Shown: positions 24,297 to 32,964 of the stretch, in pieces
How positions within the stretch are numbered: position 1 is the stretch's first letter
How the letters are laid out: each line of letters begins with the position of its first letter
From: Brevibacillus_H sp041920465
Lineage (GTDB): Bacteria > Bacillota > Bacilli > Brevibacillales > Brevibacillaceae
Direction: 5' to 3'
Length of the DNA: 64,000 nucleotides
Assembly (NCBI GenBank): GCA_041920465.1
Contig: JBHGXW010000010.1
Location: 13,901-77,900, forward strand
Notes under the pieces: model-generated
The model's database searches: none
Seen by the model: the letters and a program-made list of their open reading frames with translations, nothing else
What the model was told of the DNA's origin: nothing
Program-made: the position numbers and the translations under genes

Positions 24297-25304
24297 ATGA
24301 AGACAACCATATACGATGTGGCAGAAAAGGCTGGAGTTTCCATCTCCACTGTTTCCAGAGTGATCAATAATACCGGCCGGATCAGCGAAAAAACGAAGAA
24401 AAAAGTTCTGAAAGTCATGGAAGAATTGCAGTATCAACCGAGTGTGGTAGCATCTGCGCTTACAGGAAAGCGTACCCATACGATAGGGTTGATCATCCCG
24501 GACGTATCCAACCCATTTTTTGCGGAAATAGCCAGAAGGGTAGAAGATCGTGGCAGGGAATTAGGGTTTAATCTGATTATGTGTAACACAGATAATAACC
24601 CGGAAACGGAAGAAATGTATCTTTCGTTAATCAAGCAGAAAAGCGTAGACGGCATCATCATTGGAACCACATCCAAGAACTATCATGCTGTGAATCATTT
24701 ATTGGAGGAACATTTTCCGGTCGCGCTCATCGCCCAGGATATCCCGGAATTGACGATTGATGTCGTGACCGTGGATGATTTTTTGGGTGGTTATAAGGCT
24801 ATTTCTCACTTGGTTTCATTGGGGCACAAAAACATTGGAATCGTCCTCGGAAAACTTACGCGAACCAGTGAGAAATATCGGTTTCAGGCTTATCGGCAAG
24901 TATTGGAAGAACATGGGTTAGGTTTTGACGAACGATTGGTAAAATATACAGATTACTCTATGGAGGACGCGAAACGGGCAGCTCTTGAATTGCTTAAATC
25001 GCCCCAAAGGCCAACAGCTATTTTTGCCTATTTTGATAATCTGGCCATAGGAGTGTATCAGGCTGCCAAAGAATTAGGACTTGCCATCCCAGACGATTTA
25101 TCCGTAGTTGGTTTCGATAACACGATATTGGCTGCGATTGTGGATCCTCCGCTGACCACCATAGCACAGCCCATTGAAGAAATGGCACGACAAGTGATGG
25201 ATTTATTGGTAAAAGAAATTCAAGGTGAAAAACTTACGAAGCAGAGGATCATTTTGCCACCTGAATTAATCATCCGCCATTCGACAAAGTTGGTTGCGGA
25301 GTAA
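24297..25304 (+). CDS. LacI-family regulator of the inositol cluster
   Basis: A 335-residue protein. The N-terminal helix-turn-helix TIYDVAEKAGVSISTVSRVI (about 4-23) and hinge bind DNA; the rest is a periplasmic-binding-protein-like ligand domain. LacI dimers bind palindromes with a central CG, and five AAGCGCTT sites lie near this gene and the cluster downstream. This differs from Bacillus subtilis, where the DeoR-type IolR controls iol. The ligand is probably inositol or a breakdown product (inference). GGTGAGA precedes ATG 24297. Confidence 0.92.
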   Translation: MKTTIYDVAEKAGVSISTVSRVINNTGRISEKTKKKVLKVMEELQYQPSVVASALTGKRTHTIGLIIPDVSNPFFAEIARRVEDRGRELGFNLIMCNTDNNPETEEMYLSLIKQKSVDGIIIGTTSKNYHAVNHLLEEHFPVALIAQDIPELTIDVVTVDDFLGGYKAISHLVSLGHKNIGIVLGKLTRTSEKYRFQAYRQVLEEHGLGFDERLVKYTDYSMEDAKRAALELLKSPQRPTAIFAYFDNLAIGVYQAAKELGLAIPDDLSVVGFDNTILAAIVDPPLTTIAQPIEEMARQVMDLLVKEIQGEKLTKQRIILPPELIIRHSTKLVAE

Positions 25305-25355
25305 AGCACGGCTAATGCTTCAAGAGATAAGCGTCACATTGAAAAAACAATACGG

Positions 25356-25409
25356 TCGAAATAAACGTTACGTTCGAAATAAATGTTATCTTCAAAATAT
25401 GCGACACAT
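25356..25409. repeat. Degenerate 18-bp tandem repeat, three copies
   Basis: Units start at 25356, 25374 and 25392. The first two share TCGAAATAAA-GTTA at 14 or more of 18 positions; the third is weaker (TCAAAATATG...). Purpose unknown. Confidence 0.5.
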
Positions 25410-25412
25410 CGA

Positions 25413-25461
25413 AGCGATCTTTCTCCATTCAAACAAAGTGGACGATAGATCGCTTTTTTTG
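25413..25461 (+). terminator. Terminator after the LacI-family gene
   Basis: AGCGATCT (25413-25420) pairs with AGATCGCT (25447-25454), followed by seven T. Confidence 0.85.
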
Positions 25462-25557
25462 CATAAGCAGTCATGGACGCATACTGTTTTTCGACATGGA
25501 TTTGGGACACGGAATAAAAATTTCTGCCATAAAAGTTTAAATATTTTCAAAAAAGTG

Positions 25558-25586
25558 TTGCAAATCAAACAGGGAAAAAATAAAAT
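25558..25586 (+). promoter_or_regulatory. Sigma-A promoter of the inositol cluster
   Basis: TTGCAA (25558-25563), 17-bp spacer, TAAAAT (25581-25586). The 18-bp operator starts 12 bases after the -10, covering the transcription start. Confidence 0.65.
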
Positions 25587-25597
25587 TAAGACAAATC

Positions 25598-25615
25598 AGC
25601 GCAAGCGCTTGCGCT
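25598..25615. promoter_or_regulatory. 18-bp perfect palindromic operator
   Basis: AGCGCAAGCGCTTGCGCT is identical to its reverse complement. It sits just after the -10 of the cluster promoter, the classic position for a repressor, and contains the shared AAGCGCTT core. Confidence 0.75.
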
Positions 25616-25737
25616 AAAAAAGCTTGGAAGAAAGCTTCAGAGAGATAGCTTGCTAAATTAATGCTATTTATTGCATCCTAGACGTTTATTGCGCTACTAA
25701 AACGAGAGGGGGGAAGCAGTAATTTTTTTCACAAAAT

Positions 25738-25753
25738 GAGCAAGCGCTTTCTC
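25738..25753. promoter_or_regulatory. AAGCGCTT operator in the leader of the inositol cluster
   Basis: GAGCAAGCGCTTTCTC with core at 25742-25749, about 140 bp downstream of the palindromic site. Two sites at this distance could allow looping by a tetrameric or cooperative LacI-type repressor. Confidence 0.6.
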
Positions 25754-25896
25754 TTTCTGTCAACATAGTTAAGCGGTTTCCAATTTAGGCATGATGATCT
25801 TTTATGAGGGTATCAATCTTGCGGCGACAGAGCCGAGCAGCCACCACTTGACAGTATACCGAATGATGGGAATCAAACAAAAAGGGGGATATTTAA

Positions 25897-26901
25897 ATGG
25901 CACAAGTGAAAGTAGGGATTTTAGGAGCAGGTGGAATTGCCAAGGTTCACACTTCCATTCTGAAAAGGGATGAAAGGGTAGAGATTACCGGTGTTGCCGA
26001 CATTTCTGAAGAAAGAGCGACTGCCCTGGCGAATGAAGCTGGAAATGCCAAGGCGGTAGGAAGTCTGGAAGAACTTTTCGATTTAGGCGTTGATGCTGTC
26101 TATGTTACGACTCCAAATACCCTGCATGTGGGACCGGTTCTTCAGTGTCTGAAGAATAACATCCATGTATTTTCTGAAAAACCGATGGCTACCTCTTTGG
26201 CGGAAGCGGAACAGATCAAAAATGCCGCAGCAGCATCAAAGGCTGTATACAATCTGGGGATGAATCGCCGTTATGCTTCCGTTTACAAAAAAGTGAAGGA
26301 ATTGATCGCTTCGGGTGAGGTGACCCCGTATCTGGCGAACCTCAAGATGAACCGGGGAGAATTGCTTAATCCTTCGTGGACCGCGGACCCCAAGGTTACA
26401 GGCGGATTCCTGTATGAGACCCCGTTTCACCTGATGGATTTGAGCCGGTATTTATTTGGCGAAGTGGAGACCGTCAATTGCGAAGGCAGACAAAATATCT
26501 CCGAGTCGGAAATCGATACGTTTGCGATTACGCTCACCTTTGCATCAGGGACGATCGCCAATTTTGTCACCTACGCTCACGCCGGATGGAGTTTTCCGTT
26601 TGAGAGCCTGGAGGTTTATGGAAAATACTCCACCATAGCAACACAAGAGCTGGAGAAAGTGATGTATTCCCCCGGTTTAAAACAAGCAGCGCAAATCAAC
26701 GACTATTTCCAACTCTCCCAGGAAGAAAAATGGGGCTATATCGAAGAAGATCGTCTGTTTATTGATGCGATTGTCAATGGATCACAACCACCGGTGACGG
26801 CGGAAGACGGATATCATTCGATTCGATTGCTGGAAGCTGTTTATGAAAGCGCTAAATCTGGAAAACGTGTAGATTTCCGCCAATCTGCACAAGCAAAATG
26901 A
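25897..26901 (+). CDS. Gfo/Idh/MocA family oxidoreductase (first of three)
   Basis: A 334-residue NAD(P)-dependent dehydrogenase. The N-terminal Rossmann fold opens with GILGAGGIAKVH, the SEKPMA motif (about 95-100) carries the conserved lysine, and the C-terminal alpha/beta domain follows. The position behind the LacI-controlled promoter suggests action on an inositol, inosose or inositol-derived sugar. It is less like IolG than the third copy. AAGGGGGAT ribosome site. Confidence 0.88.
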   Translation: MAQVKVGILGAGGIAKVHTSILKRDERVEITGVADISEERATALANEAGNAKAVGSLEELFDLGVDAVYVTTPNTLHVGPVLQCLKNNIHVFSEKPMATSLAEAEQIKNAAAASKAVYNLGMNRRYASVYKKVKELIASGEVTPYLANLKMNRGELLNPSWTADPKVTGGFLYETPFHLMDLSRYLFGEVETVNCEGRQNISESEIDTFAITLTFASGTIANFVTYAHAGWSFPFESLEVYGKYSTIATQELEKVMYSPGLKQAAQINDYFQLSQEEKWGYIEEDRLFIDAIVNGSQPPVTAEDGYHSIRLLEAVYESAKSGKRVDFRQSAQAK

Positions 26902-26943
26902 TTCCGTTTCAACAGAAAACAATCGGATAGGTGGGGGATGGGT

Positions 26944-28119
26944 GTGAACAAAAAGAAAGTTCGCATTGGTATGGTTGGTTACAAATTTATGGGCAAAGCA
27001 CACAGCCATGCTTTTCGCGATATTCCGTTCTTCTTCGATACGGATGTGGTACCGGTCTTGCAATCGATTGCCGGGCGCGATGAACACGGGGTAAAACAGG
27101 CGGCAGAAAAGATGGGATGGGCATCCTATGAAACGGACTGGCGTCGGCTGATCGAACGGGAGGATATTGATGTGATTGACATCGTCACCCCCAATCATAC
27201 ACATGCCGAGATCGCGATTGCGGCAGCGAAAGCGGGCAAGCATGTGATTTGTGAAAAACCTCTCGCGTTAAGCGTGGAAGAATCGCAGCGCATGCTGGAT
27301 GCGGTCAGGAATGCTGGAGTCGTCCACATGATTTGCCACAATTATCGCTTCGCCCCGGCTGTTCAATTTGCCAAAAAATTGATTGAGCAGGGCCGCTTGG
27401 GTAAGATTTTTCATATCCGCGCCACTTTTTTGCAGGATTGGCTGATGGCGCCGGATTTCCCGTTAATCTGGAGGCTGCGCAAAGAAGTTTCCGGATCAGG
27501 TACCCATGGTGATCTTGGAGCTCATATTATTGACCTGGCCCGTTTTCTGGTTGGAGAATTCAGCGAAGTTGTGGGCATGATGGAAACCTTTGTGAAAAAA
27601 CGCCCTCTGGGTGATATGGACATCAACTTGAAGGGACGTATCGAAAGCGGCGAATGGGGAGAGGTAAACGTAGACGATGCTTGCGCCTTTTTAGCCCGCT
27701 TTGAGAATGGCGCGTTAGGTACATTTGAAGCCACTCGTTTTGCCAGAGGCAACCGTGCCGGAAATCGTTTTGAAATCAATGGGGAAAAAGGCTCGATTCG
27801 CTGGGACATGGAGAATATGAACAATCTGCAGGTTTATTTGGAAGAGGATGAACCTGGTTTGCAAGGATATCGCACGATCAACTGTACGGAGGTGGAGCAT
27901 CCATTTGCGGGGGCATACTGGCCTGCCGGTCACATCATCGGGTATGAACATACATTCATTAATTTGTTGGTCGAAATGATGAATGGGATTTCGAAAGGAT
28001 TTAGCCCTTCTCCCAACTTCGAAGATGGACTTCGCAACCAGATTGTGCTTGAAGCGGTCGAACAATCCGTTCGAACAGGTAAATGGGTGAAAACGTCTGA
28101 CGTATTGCAAACAACCTGA
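26944..28119 (+). CDS. Gfo/Idh/MocA family oxidoreductase (second of three)
   Basis: About 391 residues, longer than its neighbours. Rossmann start GMVGYKFMGKAHSHAF, CEKPLA motif, and a C-terminal domain with the GTHGDLGAHIIDLARF segment that commonly holds catalytic histidine and aspartate. Substrate unknown; a second inositol isomer or an inositol glycoside is plausible. GTG 26944 is preferred because GGTGGGGG lies six bases upstream; ATG 26938 touches the ribosome site. Confidence 0.87.
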   Translation: MNKKKVRIGMVGYKFMGKAHSHAFRDIPFFFDTDVVPVLQSIAGRDEHGVKQAAEKMGWASYETDWRRLIEREDIDVIDIVTPNHTHAEIAIAAAKAGKHVICEKPLALSVEESQRMLDAVRNAGVVHMICHNYRFAPAVQFAKKLIEQGRLGKIFHIRATFLQDWLMAPDFPLIWRLRKEVSGSGTHGDLGAHIIDLARFLVGEFSEVVGMMETFVKKRPLGDMDINLKGRIESGEWGEVNVDDACAFLARFENGALGTFEATRFARGNRAGNRFEINGEKGSIRWDMENMNNLQVYLEEDEPGLQGYRTINCTEVEHPFAGAYWPAGHIIGYEHTFINLLVEMMNGISKGFSPSPNFEDGLRNQIVLEAVEQSVRTGKWVKTSDVLQTT

Positions 28120-28140
28120 ACAGTTTTTCTTTCCCATAAT

Positions 28141-28155
28141 TTAAAGCGCTTACAA
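28141..28155. promoter_or_regulatory. AAGCGCTT operator before the iolG-like gene
   Basis: TTAAAGCGCTTACAA, core 28144-28151, lies about 45 bases before ATG 28195 in the only sizeable spacer between the second and third dehydrogenase genes. It suggests a second controlled promoter, though no clear -35/-10 is visible. Confidence 0.55.
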
Positions 28156-28194
28156 AACGGTACACACAACACAAGTGATAAAGGTGGGTTTGAC

Positions 28195-29220
28195 ATGCCG
28201 ATTCGATGTGCAGTTCTTGGTTTAGGCCGTTTAGGTCACCATCACGCAAAAAATTTGGCCACTCATCAAGTTAGCGGGGCAGAGCTGGTTTCAGTGGTTG
28301 ATCCGATGGAAGGAAGAGCGGAACAAGTTGCCAGAGAATTCGGGATTCGCAAGTGGACCCAGAATCCGGATGACGTTTTTCAAGATCCTGATATTGATGC
28401 AGTCATTATTGTTACCCCGACCAGTACCCATGCGGACATGATTAAACGGGCAGCGATCAATGGAAAACCCATTTTTGTGGAGAAACCGCTCACTCAAAAT
28501 ATCGAAGAAGCGGACGAAATCATTCAAACGATCAAGGATTATAACGTAATCTGCCAGGTTGGGTTCATGAGACGGTTTGATCCCGCCTATGCGGAGGCAA
28601 AAAGAAGAATTGAAGCAGGAGATATCGGCAAGCCAATTTACTTCAAAGGGATTACTCGCGATGCAGGGGCGCCGCCTGCCGAGTTCATCAAGCACAGCGG
28701 GCGCATGTTTTTGGATGTCTCGATTCATGATTACGATATTGCGAGATATTTGATGGGAGCCGAGATTACTTCTGTTTCTGCGCATGGGAGAGTTTTGATG
28801 AATCCGTTTATGGAAGAGTTCAAAGATGTGGATCAAGCCATCACCTATGTTCATTTTGACTCCGGCGCGGCTGGAGATATTGAAGCAAGCCGCAACTCTC
28901 CCTACGGCCATGATATCCGGACAGAAATTATTGGTACGGAAGGCTCGTTATTTATCGGTACATTGAGGAACCAGAATGTGACTTTCCTGAACTTTAAGGG
29001 CAGCTCCTACGAGATCATCCCGGATTTCCAAACGAGATTTAACGATGCCTACCGCTTGGAACTGGTTCACTTCATCGATTGTGTGCAAAACAAGAAAACA
29101 CCTAAAGTAACGGAGGTGGATGGAAAAGTCAATCTTGAAATAGCGATCGCGGCCACAGAATCATTTGACAGCGGTCAAACGGTCCAGGTGGAAGCGGGAC
29201 AACTGGAAAAAAGCAGATGA
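28195..29220 (+). CDS. iolG: Inositol 2-dehydrogenase (IolG/IolX type)
   Basis: A 341-residue Gfo/Idh/MocA enzyme, the best candidate here for NAD-dependent oxidation of myo- or scyllo-inositol to inosose. Motifs: GLGRLGHHHAKNL, VEKPLT, QVGFMRRFDP (shared with known IolG proteins) and DVSIHDYDIARYL with the catalytic aspartate and histidine. The binding-protein gene of the importer follows after 59 bases. Which inositol isomer it prefers cannot be told. Confidence 0.85.
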   Translation: MPIRCAVLGLGRLGHHHAKNLATHQVSGAELVSVVDPMEGRAEQVAREFGIRKWTQNPDDVFQDPDIDAVIIVTPTSTHADMIKRAAINGKPIFVEKPLTQNIEEADEIIQTIKDYNVICQVGFMRRFDPAYAEAKRRIEAGDIGKPIYFKGITRDAGAPPAEFIKHSGRMFLDVSIHDYDIARYLMGAEITSVSAHGRVLMNPFMEEFKDVDQAITYVHFDSGAAGDIEASRNSPYGHDIRTEIIGTEGSLFIGTLRNQNVTFLNFKGSSYEIIPDFQTRFNDAYRLELVHFIDCVQNKKTPKVTEVDGKVNLEIAIAATESFDSGQTVQVEAGQLEKSR

Positions 29221-29279
29221 TTCATATTTATCAATGCAATGCAAATCAAATCAAGGAAAAGCGATAAGGGGGTTATCTT

Positions 29280-30290
29280 ATGATGAATGTTCAGAAAAGA
29301 ATCGGTTTGTTCTTGATCTTCTTGCTCATCACGGTTTTCGCGGCAGGGTGTGGTGGACAGCAGGCTGCTACACAGCCGCCCCAGCAGACACAGACAGGTG
29401 CGGAAACCCAAGGAACCGCAGCGAAAAAGGATAAGATTACCATTGGTGCCGCTCTTCCCGACTTTGACGACAAGTGGTTGAGCTATTTACAGGACGGGAT
29501 GAAAGAATATCAGAAAACACTGCCAAATGTAGATGTCATTTATGTAGATGCAATGAATGATGCCAACAAGCAGTTGTCCCAGGTTGAGAACTTCATCAAT
29601 CAGAAGGTCGATGCCATCGTGATTGTTCCGGTTGACACCGTATCTGCTCCTAATATGGTGGATAAAGCCAATGCAGCCAAGATTCCCATTGTTGTGGTGA
29701 ACAGACAGTATGAAGGTGTGGAAAAAGCTACGGCTTACGTAGGTTCGGAATCGCTCAAGGCAGGTATCATGGAGATGGAAGAAGTAGCGAAGATCCTGAA
29801 CGGAAAGGGCAACATCGCTATCATGAACGGTCAGATGGGGCATGAGGCACAGATCAAGAGAACGGAAGGAAACAAACAGATTATTGAAAAGAATCCGGAT
29901 ATGAAAGTAGTGTTGGAAGGAACGGGTGAGTGGGATCGAGCCAAAGGAATGACGTTAATGGAAAACTGGCTGCAGTCAGGCCAAACGATTAATGCCGTTG
30001 TATCCAATAATGATGAAATGGCGATCGGAGCCATTATGGCCCTCGAAGCGGCAGGCAAACTGAAGGATGTTGTGGTAGCGGGGGTTGATGCTACACCTGA
30101 TGCTTTGGAATATGTGAAGTCCGGAAAACTGAAAGTTACGGTCTTCCAGGATGCCAGAGGGCAAGGAAAAGGCGGACTTGAAACGGCCGTTAAGGCGGCA
30201 AAAGGAGAAAAAGTGGAAAAGTTCGTCTGGATTCCTTATGAATTGGTAACGAAGGACAATGTAGAAGAGTACATCAAAAAATGGCAGTAG
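29280..30290 (+). CDS. Sugar (probably inositol) ABC transporter substrate-binding lipoprotein
   Basis: A 336-residue lipoprotein. The signal peptide ends in the lipobox VFAAGC and is followed by a Gln/Thr-rich linker and a type I periplasmic-binding fold (ITIGAALPDFDDKWL...), of the RbsB/IbpA group. It would capture inositol outside the membrane for the ATPase and permease encoded next. GGGGG ribosome site. A strong hairpin separates it from the ATPase gene. Confidence 0.9.
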   Translation: MMNVQKRIGLFLIFLLITVFAAGCGGQQAATQPPQQTQTGAETQGTAAKKDKITIGAALPDFDDKWLSYLQDGMKEYQKTLPNVDVIYVDAMNDANKQLSQVENFINQKVDAIVIVPVDTVSAPNMVDKANAAKIPIVVVNRQYEGVEKATAYVGSESLKAGIMEMEEVAKILNGKGNIAIMNGQMGHEAQIKRTEGNKQIIEKNPDMKVVLEGTGEWDRAKGMTLMENWLQSGQTINAVVSNNDEMAIGAIMALEAAGKLKDVVVAGVDATPDALEYVKSGKLKVTVFQDARGQGKGGLETAVKAAKGEKVEKFVWIPYELVTKDNVEEYIKKWQ

Positions 30291-30330
30291 CGCAAATCCG
30301 TCATGACCTGAAGTAACGGCAAGCAAATAG

Positions 30331-30365
30331 GGAAAGGACACTTGCAAAAGACTGGTGTCCTTTCC
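30331..30365 (+). terminator. Intercistronic hairpin after the binding-protein gene
   Basis: GGAAAGGACAC (30331-30341) pairs with GTGTCCTTTCC (30355-30365). The T tail is weak, so it more likely stabilises the upstream message or attenuates, giving more binding protein than ATPase. Confidence 0.6.
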
Positions 30366-30403
30366 TGCCAACGGTAAACAATATCGCAAATGAGGGGAAG
30401 GGC

Positions 30404-31897
30404 ATGAATAGAGAATATATCCTGCAGATGGAGAATATCACGAAGGAATTCCCTGGCGTAAAGGCTTTAGATAATGTTCAGTTGAAAGTAAAAAAAGGAA
30501 CCGTGCACGCGTTAATGGGTGAAAACGGTGCTGGCAAATCCACACTGATGAAAATATTGAAAGGGCTTTATACCCCGGACAGCGGGAGAATTATTTTCAA
30601 TGGTGAAGAACTGAAGCTGACTAGCGTGAAACAAGCTCTCGATAAAGGGATTTCGATGATTCACCAGGAGCTAAGTCCAATACCGCATATGACTGTGGCC
30701 GAGAACATTTTTCTGGGAAGAGAGCCTAGCTATGGTTTTATGGGCTGGGTGAAAAGTAAGGAGCTTGAAGAAAAGACAAGAAAATTACTCAAGAAACTGG
30801 AAATCGATATTGACCCGCGAGCCAAGATGGCTGAGCTCAGCATCGCAAGTACGCAGATGGTAGAGATTGCCAAGGCAATTTCCTATCAGTCCAAATTAAT
30901 TATTATGGATGAGCCGACATCCGCCATTACCGAGAAAGAAGTGAACCATCTGTTTAAGATCATCCGTTCCCTGAAAAAAGAGGGAGTATCGATTATTTAC
31001 ATCACCCATAAGATGGATGAACTATCGCAAATCACGGATGAATTTACGGTTTTACGTGATGGAAAGTATATCGGAACCATGCCAAGTGAACACATTTCAA
31101 AAGAACAATTGATTGAAATGATGGTGGGAAGGGAATTAAATCAAGTTTTTCATAAAAAGCCGGCCGAAATCAAAGAGGTCGTCTTGTCGGTAAGGAATGT
31201 GTCCAAAAAAGGTGTCTTTGAAAATGTGAGTTTTGAAGTGAGAAAAGGGGAAATTATCGGAATCGCTGGTTTGATGGGTTCCCGACGAACAGAAGTACTG
31301 GAAAGTATATTCGGAATTACCCCCATCGACTCAGGTGAAGTGTACGTAAAAGGCGAGAAAAAGGTGATTCGCTCACCGCGTGACGCTATCAAATCGGGGA
31401 TCGGACTGCTTACGGAAGATAGAAAGTCAACCGGATTATTTTTGCCTCTTTCCGTTCAAGACAACATGATCACCGTCAATATAGAACAATATATCAAAGG
31501 CGGTTTTTTGAATCAGAGAAAAATCCAGTCAGATTGTAAAAAACAGAACGAGCAGTTAGCTATCAAGACGCCCAGTCTCAATCAGACGATCAAATATTTA
31601 AGTGGCGGAAATCAGCAAAAAGCATTAATCGCCAGGTGGCTGCTTCGAGATCCAGATATCCTGTTCTTAGATGAACCGACAAGAGGGATCGACGTTGGGG
31701 CAAAATCAGAAATCTATAATCTCATCTTTGAACTAGCGAAAAAAGGTAAAGCCATCGTCGTAATCTCCTCTGAACTGCCCGAAATATTGGGCTTAAGCGA
31801 CCGCATCCTGGTGATGTACGATGGCCGTAAAATGGGAGAACTGAAGAGAGAAGAAGCAACACAGGAAAAAATACTACAGTTGGCAACAGGAACATAA
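30404..31897 (+). CDS. Sugar ABC transporter ATPase, two fused ABC domains
   Basis: A 497-residue RbsA-type protein with two ATPase halves. The first has Walker A GENGAGKST, the signature ELSIASTQMVEIAKA and Walker B LIIMDEPTSA. The second is the usual degenerate half: GLMGSRRTE at Walker A, but a normal YLSGGNQQKALIARWL signature and LFLDEPTRGID. It powers import through the permease encoded next. AGGGGAAGGG ribosome site. Confidence 0.93.
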   Translation: MNREYILQMENITKEFPGVKALDNVQLKVKKGTVHALMGENGAGKSTLMKILKGLYTPDSGRIIFNGEELKLTSVKQALDKGISMIHQELSPIPHMTVAENIFLGREPSYGFMGWVKSKELEEKTRKLLKKLEIDIDPRAKMAELSIASTQMVEIAKAISYQSKLIIMDEPTSAITEKEVNHLFKIIRSLKKEGVSIIYITHKMDELSQITDEFTVLRDGKYIGTMPSEHISKEQLIEMMVGRELNQVFHKKPAEIKEVVLSVRNVSKKGVFENVSFEVRKGEIIGIAGLMGSRRTEVLESIFGITPIDSGEVYVKGEKKVIRSPRDAIKSGIGLLTEDRKSTGLFLPLSVQDNMITVNIEQYIKGGFLNQRKIQSDCKKQNEQLAIKTPSLNQTIKYLSGGNQQKALIARWLLRDPDILFLDEPTRGIDVGAKSEIYNLIFELAKKGKAIVVISSELPEILGLSDRILVMYDGRKMGELKREEATQEKILQLATGT

Positions 31898-31934
31898 TGC
31901 ACCGACTTCGTTCGAAAGGATTGGGGATGGATAG

Positions 31935-32939
31935 ATGAGCAGTGAAGTTACGATTTCAAAAGAACATAAACGCTCTGGGGTATCAAGCCAAAACCGGCTA
32001 AAAGAAAAAGCGCACCATATTTTTCATCGGTATGGGATGCTCATGATTCTTCTTGTTTTAATTGTTTTTATGTCAATTCTCTCACCTACTTTCTTTACTT
32101 CCAGCAATTTGCTTAATATTGTGCGGCAAATGTCTGTGGTAGGAATTGTGGCGATCGGCGTTACGATGGTTATTATCACAACGGGGATCGATCTCTCCTC
32201 AGGTTCGGTGATCGCACTTGTATCCGTCGTAGTAGCCACCTTCGCCCATCCGGACAGTTATCCTCTCCTTGTCCCGATCATCCTTGGAATCGGATTGGGG
32301 ATACTCATCGGTGTCATTAATGGAACGATTATCTCGAAAGGCAAAATTGCCCCGTTTATCGTTACACTGGGTATGATGACTGCTGCCAGAGGTGCGGCTT
32401 TGCTTTTTAGCGGTGGAAGACCGATCGGGAACTTGTCAGATTCCTTCAAGTTTATTGGACAGGGAGATGTGTTGGGTATCCCGTTACCCATTCTCATCTT
32501 TGCACTTGTTGGCGTGGTTTCGTATATCCTCCTGAACAAAACAAAATTCGGGAAATACACCTACGCCATCGGCGGCAATGAGCAGGCAGCGATAATTGCC
32601 GGAGTCCATGTAGACAGGTACAAGATTCTCATTTACGGTTATGCCGGTTTATTATCTGCCATTGCGGGAATTATCCTGACTTCCCGGATTGCTTCTGGCC
32701 AGCCAACGGCAGGTACCATGTATGAATTGGATGCGATTGCCGCAGCTGTCATCGGCGGTACCAGCCTTTCCGGCGGGATTGGAACCATCGGGGGAACGAT
32801 CATTGGCGCTCTGATCATCGGTGTGATGAATAACGGCCTTGATCTGTTAAATGTATCTTCGTATTGGCAGCAAATTCTAAAGGGCGTGATTATCACGGTT
32901 GCTGTCTTTATCGATTCCCGAAAAAACAAAAGATCATAA
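31935..32939 (+). CDS. Sugar ABC transporter permease (RbsC-like)
   Basis: A 334-residue membrane protein with about ten helices. The RbsC/IatP signatures ITTGIDLSSGSVIAL, GKIAPFIVTLGMM and the AIGGNEQAAIIAGV loop that contacts the ATPase are present. With the two genes before it, it completes a ribose-type importer, most likely for inositol given the surrounding iol genes. Confidence 0.92.
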   Translation: MSSEVTISKEHKRSGVSSQNRLKEKAHHIFHRYGMLMILLVLIVFMSILSPTFFTSSNLLNIVRQMSVVGIVAIGVTMVIITTGIDLSSGSVIALVSVVVATFAHPDSYPLLVPIILGIGLGILIGVINGTIISKGKIAPFIVTLGMMTAARGAALLFSGGRPIGNLSDSFKFIGQGDVLGIPLPILIFALVGVVSYILLNKTKFGKYTYAIGGNEQAAIIAGVHVDRYKILIYGYAGLLSAIAGIILTSRIASGQPTAGTMYELDAIAAAVIGGTSLSGGIGTIGGTIIGALIIGVMNNGLDLLNVSSYWQQILKGVIITVAVFIDSRKNKRS

Positions 32940-32964
32940 AAAGAAAAAAGTAGGGGGAGTCAGG

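Larger units (their letters stand above)
25305..25896. other. 592-base regulatory gap ahead of the inositol cluster
   Basis: No supported gene. In order it holds a degenerate 18-bp tandem repeat, the terminator of the regulator gene, a -35/-10 promoter, an 18-bp palindromic operator, and a second AAGCGCTT site. The mRNA leader from the promoter would be about 300 bases long. Confidence 0.6.

Noticed and set aside
25356..25409. CRISPR array
   Set aside because: Only three degenerate 18-bp units without spacers and no cas genes in the window.
25294..25617. A 107-codon frame after the LacI-family gene
   Set aside because: It crosses a tandem repeat, a terminator, a promoter and an operator, and has low-complexity basic composition.
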